Of a stretch of 64,000 nt of DNA, positions 34,933 through 41,489 are shown piece by piece. The notes under the pieces are model-generated. The model was given only the letters and a program-made list of their open reading frames with translations, searched no databases and was not told the DNA's origin. The stretch lies in NCBI GenBank assembly GCA_022771205.1, contig JALFCF010000005.1, positions 26,399 through 90,398 of the forward strand. Reading direction: 5' to 3'. Within the stretch, counting starts at the first letter, position 1; each line of letters opens with the position of its first letter. Source of the stretch: Mycoplasmatota bacterium (GTDB taxonomy: Bacteria; Bacillota_I; Bacilli_A; RF39; UBA660). Both the position numbers and the translations under genes were made by a program.

Positions 34933-35331
34933 CTATTTAACTTTAAGTTTGGCACCAGAAATCATAGAAGTAAATCTACTACTATCAAAATTACCTTTGA
35001 TCTCTGAATCACCATAAACTACAGTCATTCCATCAAGCTCAACAAATCGTCTTATAAAATCTGGTAACAATTCCTCTGGTATGCTTGTTCCACCGACGAT
35101 ACCAGTATTATCTGTTGTGAAATCACCATCTTTTCCAACAAAAAATGGCATTAAAAAATCTTTTCTTTCTTCCATACTTCTATATGAGTTAATACCATAA
35201 TAAGGAAGTAAAGAATTTTCAAAAATAAAATAAACTCTATCAGCATCTTCCTTTGAATCATATGAAAAAGTCAAAAAATATTGCTCTCCAAAATCAAAAT
35301 ATTGTCCTTTTTGTAATTCTGCTTTTATCAT
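34933..35331 (-). CDS. Conserved-looking cytoplasmic protein of unknown function
   Basis: 132 residues from ATG 35331 (MIKAELQKGQYFDFG), placed five bases after GAGGAGG; the earlier start in the track overlaps this SD. Predicted mixed alpha/beta with many aromatics (YFLTFSYDSKEDADRVYFIF) and a Gly/Thr-rich middle (TTDNTGIVGGTSIPEELLPDF). No membrane segment or known motif. It stands alone between ssrA and tgt. Confidence 0.7.
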   Translation of the reverse strand: MIKAELQKGQYFDFGEQYFLTFSYDSKEDADRVYFIFENSLLPYYGINSYRSMEERKDFLMPFFVGKDGDFTTDNTGIVGGTSIPEELLPDFIRRFVELDGMTVVYGDSEIKGNFDSSRFTSMISGAKLKVK

Positions 35332-35410
35332 CCTATCCTCCTCGCGACATGACATATTATAACATATTTTAATTAAAATAGCTAACTAAAACAATCAACA
35401 TTAATAAAGA

Positions 35411-35439
35411 TTGACTTTCTAACTCTTTAATTATAAAAT
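35411..35439 (+). promoter_or_regulatory. Sigma-A promoter of tgt
   Basis: TTGACT, 17-bp spacer, TAAAAT, 29 bases upstream of the tgt start. Confidence 0.8.
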
Positions 35440-35468
35440 ACATAGATGTTAAAGAAAGAAGGATAAAA

Positions 35469-36707
35469 ATGGCAAAAGAGTTCTACTTTGAAATTACTAA
35501 AAGAATACCAAATCAACTAGGAAGGGCCGGTATTATTCATACACCTCATGGAAATATTAAAACACCAGCCTTTATAGCAGTTGGTACAAAAGGAGAAGTA
35601 AAATTTTTAACACCAGAAGATTTAAAAAGTATAAATGCCCAAGCAATGCTAAGCAATGGTTACCACCTTCAAAATATAAAAGAAGAAATAGCAACAGCTG
35701 GTGGTTTAGCTAAATATTCTAAATGGAATGGACCAACAATCACAGATTCAGGGGGCTTTCAAGTAATGTCACTAGGATCAGGGCTAGGAAAAGTAGTAAG
35801 TATGGAAAGAGAAAAAGAAATCAAAAATACTGAAAAAAAGGACAGATTAGCCCATGTATCAGAAAACGGAGTAAATTTCTACGACCCTATTCTAGAAAAA
35901 GAAGATTTTATAGGTCCAGAAGAATCCATGCAAATTCAATGTAAAATCGGAGCAGATATACATATGGCATTTGATGAACTAACATCTCTAGCAGACGATT
36001 ACGAATACAATAAAGAAGCCCTAGCAAGAACAGAACGTTGGGCTTTACGAAGTTTAGAAGAACATAAAAAACATTGTAGAGATTTAGGATATTATCAAGC
36101 TCTATATGGCGTATTACAAGGTGGAAGATGGGAAGATTTAAGACGAAGCACAGCAAAAAAAATGGCACAAATGAAATTTGATGGCTATGGATTGGGTGGA
36201 GCATTTTTAAAAGAAGACTTAGGAAAAATTTTACAATGGTGTTGTGAAGAATTGCCAGAAGATAAACCTAGACACTTACTAGGGCTATCTCGACCTGATG
36301 ACATTTTAATAGGAATCAGTATGGGAGCAGATACGTTTGACTGTGTAGCCCCAACTAGAGAAGCAAGGCATGGAAGAATATATACTAAGACTGGTTATAT
36401 TAAACTATCAAAGTTTAAAAATGATAATACACCTCTAGATAAAAATTGTGACTGCCCGACATGTCAAGCTGGTTGGACTAGAAAAGAATTAATAGCATTA
36501 ATGAAATCAGAAAAAACAGAAGAAAGAATAAAATATTTTAACTTAGCTTCATTACACAATTTACGCTTTATTATAAGATTAACAGAAGAAGCAAGAGAAG
36601 CTATTTTAAATAACAAATTCGAAGAATACAAAAATAATTTTTTAAAGACATATTATCAAACAGAAACAAGCAAGTTGACAAATCAAAATAATTATGATAA
36701 AATGTAG
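35469..36707 (+). CDS. tgt: tRNA-guanine transglycosylase
   Basis: Exchanges guanine-34 for preQ1 or queuine in tRNAs with GUN anticodons. Active-site segments are TDSGGFQVMSLG (Asp), ALYGVLQGGRWEDLR and GYGLGGAF. The zinc site has CDCPTCQAGW plus the His in SLHNLRF. Compared with E. coli Tgt it has a longer insertion before FIGPEESMQIQ. The thrS leader promoter lies inside the last codons of this gene. No queuosine biosynthesis genes are visible here. Confidence 0.93.
   Translation: MAKEFYFEITKRIPNQLGRAGIIHTPHGNIKTPAFIAVGTKGEVKFLTPEDLKSINAQAMLSNGYHLQNIKEEIATAGGLAKYSKWNGPTITDSGGFQVMSLGSGLGKVVSMEREKEIKNTEKKDRLAHVSENGVNFYDPILEKEDFIGPEESMQIQCKIGADIHMAFDELTSLADDYEYNKEALARTERWALRSLEEHKKHCRDLGYYQALYGVLQGGRWEDLRRSTAKKMAQMKFDGYGLGGAFLKEDLGKILQWCCEELPEDKPRHLLGLSRPDDILIGISMGADTFDCVAPTREARHGRIYTKTGYIKLSKFKNDNTPLDKNCDCPTCQAGWTRKELIALMKSEKTEERIKYFNLASLHNLRFIIRLTEEAREAILNNKFEEYKNNFLKTYYQTETSKLTNQNNYDKM
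36675..36703 (+). promoter_or_regulatory. Strong sigma-A promoter P1 of the Thr leader
   Basis: Exact TTGACA, 17-bp spacer, TAAAAT, inside the 3' end of tgt. Transcription would start near 36710 and give a short untranslated stretch with GAAAGGGAG before the leader peptide ATG. Confidence 0.88.
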
Positions 36708-36731
36708 ACACTTTTTGAAAGGGAGAATATT

Positions 36732-36809
36732 ATGAAAAACAATCAATTAACAACTACTACGACTACTACAAAATCAATTATTACTATTGATTGTTTTAGC
36801 ATTGTTTAA
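36732..36809 (+). CDS. Threonine-rich leader peptide (25 aa)
   Basis: ATG 36732, preceded by AAAGGGAG at seven bases, encodes MKNNQLTTTTTTTKSIITID and CFSIV before TAA. Seven consecutive Thr codons (ACA ACT ACT ACG ACT ACT ACA), one more Thr and five Ile codons in 25 make this look like the enterobacterial thr-operon leader peptide. It is too short for the ORF track. Its RNA contains both arms of a 12-bp hairpin and lies between a strong promoter and an intrinsic terminator upstream of thrS. The peptide itself is probably not functional; its translation would be the sensor. Confidence 0.85.
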   Translation: MKNNQLTTTTTTTKSIITIDCFSIV

Positions 36810-36877
36810 TAAATAATAAACATCAAAGTTTATTTAAAAAAACAAGTCTATTACAATCAATGTAATAGACTTTTAAT
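36736..36877 (+). promoter_or_regulatory. Ribosome-mediated Thr attenuator upstream of thrS
   Basis: Segment 1, AAAACAATCAAT (36736-36747), is perfectly complementary to segment 2, ATTGATTGTTTT (36786-36797). A terminator stem AAGTCTATTACA/TGTAATAGACTT (36844-36872) follows with a T-rich tail. Its loop side contains ACAATCAAT (36853-36861), again complementary to ATTGATTGT of segment 2. Segments 1:2 plus terminator, or 2:3 without terminator, are mutually exclusive. A ribosome stalled in the Thr run would mask segment 1 and free segment 2 to block the terminator. Thr, perhaps also Ile, supply would decide. Confidence 0.8.
36844..36877 (+). terminator. Attenuator terminator of the Thr leader
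   Basis: Twelve perfect base pairs, 5-nt loop, then TTTTAATTT. Located 35 bases after the leader peptide stop. Confidence 0.8.
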
Positions 36878-36906
36878 TTGTGCAAGATTAAAAAGAATGC
36901 TATACT
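36878..36906 (+). promoter_or_regulatory. Second promoter P2 upstream of the Thr T-box
   Basis: TTGTGC, 17-bp spacer, TATACT directly after the attenuator terminator. It would drive the T-box and thrS independently of the leader peptide. Confidence 0.65.
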
Positions 36907-36912
36907 AAAAAT

Positions 36913-37115
36913 GAAAAACTATAATATAGGACATGATTATTAAAAAACTATTTTAAAGAGAGTTATCAGACGGTGAAAGATAATAAATAGTTTTAATGAT
37001 TACTACCTATTATGTTGCCCTCGAAAGAGATTGCCCGAAAACATCGGTTATACAATTAAGTAAAAATAAGGATGGTACCGTCTTATAGACTCCTATGACG
37101 GTACCATTCTTTTTG
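36913..37115 (+). promoter_or_regulatory. T-box leader of thrS
   Basis: Stem-I motifs AGAGAGTTATC and GGTGAAAG are followed by GATTACTACC with an ACT (Thr) specifier. AAGGATGGTACCGTC (37069-37083) is the T-box sequence, and GACGGTACCATTCTTTTTG its terminator partner. Uncharged tRNA-Thr would favour read-through into thrS. Confidence 0.92.
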
Positions 37116-37137
37116 TTTTATAAAGGAGATGATAAAA

Positions 37138-37176
37138 TTGACGACCGAAACAGAAAATGGTACGAAACACTCCTAA
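37138..37176 (+). CDS. Second short Thr-rich ORF before thrS
   Basis: AAAGGAG at nine bases precedes TTG 37138, reading MTTETENGTKHS then TAA. From ATG 37129 the same frame gives MIKLTTETENGTKHS. Four of 12 to 15 residues are Thr. It lies between the T-box terminator and thrS, with the stop 32 bases before the thrS ATG. It could be a translational leader or the remnant of a ThrRS TGS domain, which typically begins MIKIT or similar. Translation is unproven. Confidence 0.4.
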   Translation: MTTETENGTKHS

Positions 37177-37208
37177 TCAAAAAGTAAAATCAAGAAAGAA
37201 GGTAAAAT

Positions 37209-38744
37209 ATGATAAGTGAAAAAGCAGCTTTATTATTAAAACAAGTAATTAAAGAAAGCAATATAGAAGTTAAATTAGATAATTATAACTTTAATGAAGA
37301 TGAATTTTATTATGAATTTAAAATTAATAATAAAATCAGTGAAAATGATTTTAAAAACATAGAAAAAAGAATACATGAACTAGATAATAGCTTGTATGTC
37401 AAATTATTAAGAATAAGTGGCGTTTATTTAGATGGTAATGCAAACAATGAAATGATAGATAGAATATCTGGAAAAGCCTTTGAGAATGAAGAAAAATTAA
37501 ATGAATATTTACACTTTTTAGAACAAGCCAAAGAAAGAGATCATAGAAAAATAGGTAGAGATTTGGATCTATTCTGTTTTTCTGATTATATAGGACCAGG
37601 ATTGCCATTATACACTCCTAGAGGAACAATCATAAAAGATGAATTACAAAAAGAAATAGAAAAAGTATGTAGAAAGTATGGCTTTCAAAAAGTCAGTTGC
37701 CCATCACTCGCAGATATATCATTATTTGAAACTTCTGGACATGCTGCAAAATTTAATGATGAACTGTTTAGAGTATCATCACCAAAAGGCCATGAATTTG
37801 TATTAAAGCCCGTACAATGTCCACATCATACTCAAATATATGCTTCAAAAATAAGAAGTTATAAAGAACTACCAATTAGATATATGGAATCAGATAAACA
37901 ATATAGAGCAGAATTACAAGGAGCAGTCAATGGCCTATCTAGAGTCTACGCTATAACTGTAGAAGATGGGCATTCATTCTGTAGAATAAGCCAAGTGAAA
38001 GATGAAGTAAAAAATATGTGTAACTTAATTAAAGAATTCTATACAAGAATGGGTCTATGGAATAATAACTGGGTATCTTTATCAGTAAGAGATAAAAACC
38101 ATCCTGAAAAATATATAGGTAGTAAAAAAGATTGGGGTTTTTGTGAACAAATACTTCAAGAAGTTTCTGATGAATTAGGATTAAATGCAAAACGTTGTGA
38201 AGGAGAAGCAGCTCTTTACGGACCAAAATTAGATTTTATGTTTGAAGATGCTTTAGGAAAAGAAATACAAATACCTACTGTACAGTTAGATTTTTCGACT
38301 CCTAAAAGATTTGAATTGTCATATATCAATGAATGTGGAGAAAAAGAAATACCAGTAATGGTACATAGAGCAGTACTAGGCTCTTATGAAAGATTTTTAG
38401 TATTATTACTAGAGCAAACTAAAGGAATTTTACCACTATGGTTGTCACCGGTACAAGTAAATATTATTCCAGTAAATATAAAATACCATGATGAGTACTG
38501 TAAACAATTGAAACAAAAATTACTAGAAGAAGATATTCGTGTAGAATATAATGATGAAGAAATTAGTATGAATAAAAAAATAAGAAATAGTAATATAATG
38601 AAAAACCCATACACTATTATTATAGGAGATAAAGAAAGAGACAATAATCTGATAAGTTATAGAAAATATGGTAGTGAAGAATCTGTCTCTATGCCTATAA
38701 AAGAATTCGTCAACAAAATAAAAAACGAAATAAAAGAAAGATAG
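37209..38744 (+). CDS. thrS: Threonyl-tRNA synthetase without TGS domain, editing domain eroded
   Basis: Class II enzyme charging tRNA-Thr. At 511 residues it is about 130 shorter than usual. There is no TGS domain, and the N-terminal 115 residues align with only part of the editing domain (FYYEFKINNKISENDF; LLRISGVYLDGNANNEM). The editing HxxxH and CxGPH motifs are missing. The catalytic core is sound: RDHRKIGRDLDLFCFSDYIGPGLPL, zinc ligands in VQCPHHTQ, VEDGHSFC and VMVHRAVLGSYERF, motif 2 Arg in YRAELQGAVNGLSR, and a C-terminal anticodon-binding domain. AAGAAGG precedes ATG. Expression is set by the leader and T-box upstream. Confidence 0.95.
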   Translation: MISEKAALLLKQVIKESNIEVKLDNYNFNEDEFYYEFKINNKISENDFKNIEKRIHELDNSLYVKLLRISGVYLDGNANNEMIDRISGKAFENEEKLNEYLHFLEQAKERDHRKIGRDLDLFCFSDYIGPGLPLYTPRGTIIKDELQKEIEKVCRKYGFQKVSCPSLADISLFETSGHAAKFNDELFRVSSPKGHEFVLKPVQCPHHTQIYASKIRSYKELPIRYMESDKQYRAELQGAVNGLSRVYAITVEDGHSFCRISQVKDEVKNMCNLIKEFYTRMGLWNNNWVSLSVRDKNHPEKYIGSKKDWGFCEQILQEVSDELGLNAKRCEGEAALYGPKLDFMFEDALGKEIQIPTVQLDFSTPKRFELSYINECGEKEIPVMVHRAVLGSYERFLVLLLEQTKGILPLWLSPVQVNIIPVNIKYHDEYCKQLKQKLLEEDIRVEYNDEEISMNKKIRNSNIMKNPYTIIIGDKERDNNLISYRKYGSEESVSMPIKEFVNKIKNEIKER

Positions 38745-38765
38745 TAAAAATCTTTCTTTTTTTTA
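38733..38765 (+). terminator. Intrinsic terminator of thrS
   Basis: AAAGAAAGAT and ATCTTTCTTT with T-run, overlapping the thrS stop. Confidence 0.85.
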
Positions 38766-38803
38766 TATAAATGTTATAATTAAAAAAGATAAGGAGAAAT
38801 AAT

Positions 38804-39568
38804 ATGTATAAGATATCTAACTTTACAAATAACGATGATGTAAAAATATTAAAAGAACTAGGACCATTTAAGGTGATTGAATATGTAAAAGATTTGAGTG
38901 TAACTCCTCAAACAGCACAAATATGCTACTTTAGTAATTTAATGAATGTAAGAAAAAGACAAGTAATATGTAATCTAGCTAAATCATCTATAACCATACA
39001 AGCAGGCGCTATGCAATGGATGATAGGAGACGTAAATGCAACTACAGGAATTAAAGGTGCAGGAGATTTGTTTTCTAAAATGGTAAGAGGAAAAGTTACA
39101 GGTGAATCAGCTATAAAACCAGAATACGTTGGAACTGGAGAAATAGTACTAGAACCAACATACAAACATATTTTATTACTCAACCTAGAAGAATGGAACA
39201 ATTCAATTGTATTAGATGACGGATTATTTCTAGCATGTGAATCCTGTTTAAAACAAAAAGCAGTAATGAGAAATAATATTTCTTCCGCAGTAGCAGGAAA
39301 TGAAGGTTTATTTAATCTAGGAATAGAAGGTAAAGGTGTTCTATGCTTAGAATCCCCATGTCCTCAAGAAGAGCTAATTGAAATAGAGTTAGAAAATGAT
39401 GTTATAAAAATAGACGGAAATATGGCTATTGCATGGAGTGGAAGCTTAGAATTTACAGTAGAAAGATCAGGAAAAACATTAATTGGGTCTGCTGCTTCAG
39501 GAGAAGGATTAGTAAATGTATTCCGAGGAACAGGTAAGGTGTTAATCGCACCTGTAGATAAAATGTAA
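38804..39568 (+). CDS. AIM24/TIGR00266-like protein
   Basis: A 254-residue AIM24-family protein, a beta-rich fold with internal Gly-rich strands (AGAMQWMIGDV; GAGDLFSKMVRG; GTGEIVLEPTYKHILLL; GEGLVNVFRGTGKVLIAPV). In bacteria the role is unknown; the mitochondrial relative affects membrane organisation. An extended -10 (TGTTATAAT at 38772-38780) and AAGGAG serve it. Confidence 0.85.
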   Translation: MYKISNFTNNDDVKILKELGPFKVIEYVKDLSVTPQTAQICYFSNLMNVRKRQVICNLAKSSITIQAGAMQWMIGDVNATTGIKGAGDLFSKMVRGKVTGESAIKPEYVGTGEIVLEPTYKHILLLNLEEWNNSIVLDDGLFLACESCLKQKAVMRNNISSAVAGNEGLFNLGIEGKGVLCLESPCPQEELIEIELENDVIKIDGNMAIAWSGSLEFTVERSGKTLIGSAASGEGLVNVFRGTGKVLIAPVDKM

Positions 39569-39595
39569 AAGGATAGTTTAAAAAGAGATAAAACT

Positions 39596-39876
39596 ATGCT
39601 AAAATCATAAGTATTCTTCTAGCAGCAATTGGACTAATTTCATTAATATATACTCAAATAACTCAAAATATGTTCAGTAGTTTCGATTGTATTGCTATAG
39701 TACTAAGTACTGGAATATTTTATCTTAATTTATTAGCAGAAAAAAGACACGTAGAATTTTTAAAAGCAAAAAAACAAAAGACTGTTAAAAAGAGAAAATC
39801 AAATAAAACTACAACAAAAAAAAGAAAAGTAATAACACTTTTCTTTTTTTTAACTATAATTTTTAATATTTCTTAA
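39596..39876 (+). CDS. Small membrane protein gene with apparent frameshifts
   Basis: The track shows 68 residues from an internal ATG (39670). The frame is open from 39592 and encodes KIISILLAAIGLISLIYTQI (membrane helix), a second hydrophobic segment (CIAIVLSTGIFYLNLLA) and a Lys/Thr-rich tail. There is no start codon in this frame. ATG 39596, with AAAGAG eight bases before it, reads MLKS-stop, but one extra A in AAAA would join it to the coding frame. At the other end TAATAA at 39830, in the same frame as that ATG, stands at the terminator, whereas the open frame runs on through the hairpin. Homopolymer errors or true decay would explain both. Confidence 0.5.
39815..39850. terminator. Bidirectional terminator between convergent genes
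   Basis: AAAAAAGAAAAGT-AATAAC-ACTTTTCTTTTTTT, between the small membrane protein and smpB. Confidence 0.78.
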
Positions 39877-40290
39877 AGTTTCTCTTTTAATATCTCTTTC
39901 TTTTATAGACTCCCTCTTATCGTAACTTTTTTTACCACGACAAACCCCTAAAGATACTTTCAAAATATTATTCTTAAAATATAATTTAATTGGAATAAGT
40001 GTTAACCCTTTAACATGTACTGCCTCTTCCAACTTCTTAATTTCTTTTTTGTGAAGTAATAATTTACGATTACGAACTTCTTCATGATTAAACAAATTTC
40101 CTTCTTTATATGTTGCCACAAACATATTTAACAAATAAACTTCATGGTTTCGAATAATACCATAGCAATCTTTAATATTACAATTGCCTTGACGGATAGA
40201 CTTAATTTCTGTGCCTGTCAAAACAATACCAGCCTCATATATATCATCGATAAAATAATCATGATATACTTTTCTATTTAAAATTTCCAT
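39850..40290 (-). CDS. smpB: SsrA-binding protein
   Basis: Binds tmRNA and brings it to stalled ribosomes. Typical segments: NRKVYHDYFIDDIYEAGIVLTGTEIKSIR, RNRKLLLHKKEI, GLTLIPIKLYF and GVCRGKKSYDKRE, with the basic helical tail. 146 residues, normal. It follows capA by four bases in the secG-rnr-capA-smpB run. Confidence 0.97.
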   Translation of the reverse strand: MEILNRKVYHDYFIDDIYEAGIVLTGTEIKSIRQGNCNIKDCYGIIRNHEVYLLNMFVATYKEGNLFNHEEVRNRKLLLHKKEIKKLEEAVHVKGLTLIPIKLYFKNNILKVSLGVCRGKKSYDKRESIKERDIKRETLRNIKNYS

Positions 40291-40294
40291 TTAA

Positions 40295-41488
40295 TCAACT
40301 CCTACTAAGTCCCCATTTAAGATCTGAATATTTTGAACTTACTACTGCTTTATATTCATCATAATAATTTTGATAATTTAAAAGAATAGAATCATCAAGC
40401 TTTGAATATGGATACACCTTAAAAGAACGTTTCTTTCCATAATTAGAATCAGTATAAATAAGTTCAGTTCTAGGACTATCAACAGTAACTATACTTTCTG
40501 TATCTGTTTCCACTTTATTTATTGTAACTTCCATCATTAATCCTGTCAATCTTTCAATTCCCTCTTGATCAGATATAAAATTACCTAAAGAATAAATAAC
40601 TAATGTTTTTCCATTATTAATATATTCAATTGGCTCTACAACATGAGGATGCGTACCAATAATTAATTGTACACCTAAAGATGACAAATAATTAGCTATT
40701 TGCTGTTGTTCACTGCTAACTCCCATAGAATATTCTGTTCCCCAATGCATTGCAACAATAACTATATCAACCTTATCTTTAACTTTCTCAATATCATTTT
40801 TTACTTTCTCTGGTGAATAAACATTATTTAAATATTCTTTGCCATCCGGTGTTTCTAACCCATTCGTCCATGTAGTATAAGAAAAAAAAGCATATTTTAT
40901 ACCATTACATTCATAGACTCTTATTTTTTCTCTTTCCTCAGCAGATTCACGTTGACCATCCCATACAACATTTGTTTGTTTAGACCAATAATTTACCGAA
41001 TGAAGAACTCCTCTTTCACCTTTATCCATAGTATGATTTGTAGCCAAAGAAACTAAATTAAATCCTGCATCAACAAAAGCATCTCCTACTTCATCGGGTG
41101 AATTAAATAACGGATAGTTAGAATAACCCAAATCTGCTCCACCTAAAATAGTTTCTTGATTATAATACGCAAGATCATATTGAGAAGATATTGGTTTAAT
41201 ATATTTTAACATAGGTTTAAAATCATAACTCCCATCTGCATTTTTAGCATCTTCATAAATCGCACTATGAATTAAAGCATCACCAACCATAAATAAATCA
41301 AAACTATACTTTTTAGGAGTTTTATGTTTATTCTCAACCACTCTATGATTATCACTAGACTTATTATTTGAATTAAAAAAAGAAAAGTTAGAAAAACATA
41401 TTAAAACAATAGAAATAGAAAATAAAATAATACAAACAATACTTACTTTCGCTTTTAGTTTTAACTTTCTAACTTTTCTTACCGCCAT
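40295..41488 (-). CDS. CapA/PgsA-like metallophosphatase-fold protein
   Basis: Membrane-anchored member of the PGA_cap (CapA) family, linked in Bacillus to poly-gamma-glutamate capsule. Anchor helix VSIVCIILFSISIVLICF, then the calcineurin-like fold with FMVGDALIH, NQETILGG, LATNHTMDKGERG, AMHWGTEYS, GTHPHVVEP and SLGNFI. No capBC genes are in the window, so another envelope role is likely. It is inserted between rnr and smpB, with a one-base gap to rnr. Confidence 0.88.
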   Translation of the reverse strand: MAVRKVRKLKLKAKVSIVCIILFSISIVLICFSNFSFFNSNNKSSDNHRVVENKHKTPKKYSFDLFMVGDALIHSAIYEDAKNADGSYDFKPMLKYIKPISSQYDLAYYNQETILGGADLGYSNYPLFNSPDEVGDAFVDAGFNLVSLATNHTMDKGERGVLHSVNYWSKQTNVVWDGQRESAEEREKIRVYECNGIKYAFFSYTTWTNGLETPDGKEYLNNVYSPEKVKNDIEKVKDKVDIVIVAMHWGTEYSMGVSSEQQQIANYLSSLGVQLIIGTHPHVVEPIEYINNGKTLVIYSLGNFISDQEGIERLTGLMMEVTINKVETDTESIVTVDSPRTELIYTDSNYGKKRSFKVYPYSKLDDSILLNYQNYYDEYKAVVSSKYSDLKWGLSRS

Positions 41489-41489
41489 A

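Noticed and set aside
36750-36770. ACT/ACA repeats as a microsatellite or CRISPR-like repeat
   Set aside because: Short, single block; fully explained as the Thr run of the leader peptide.
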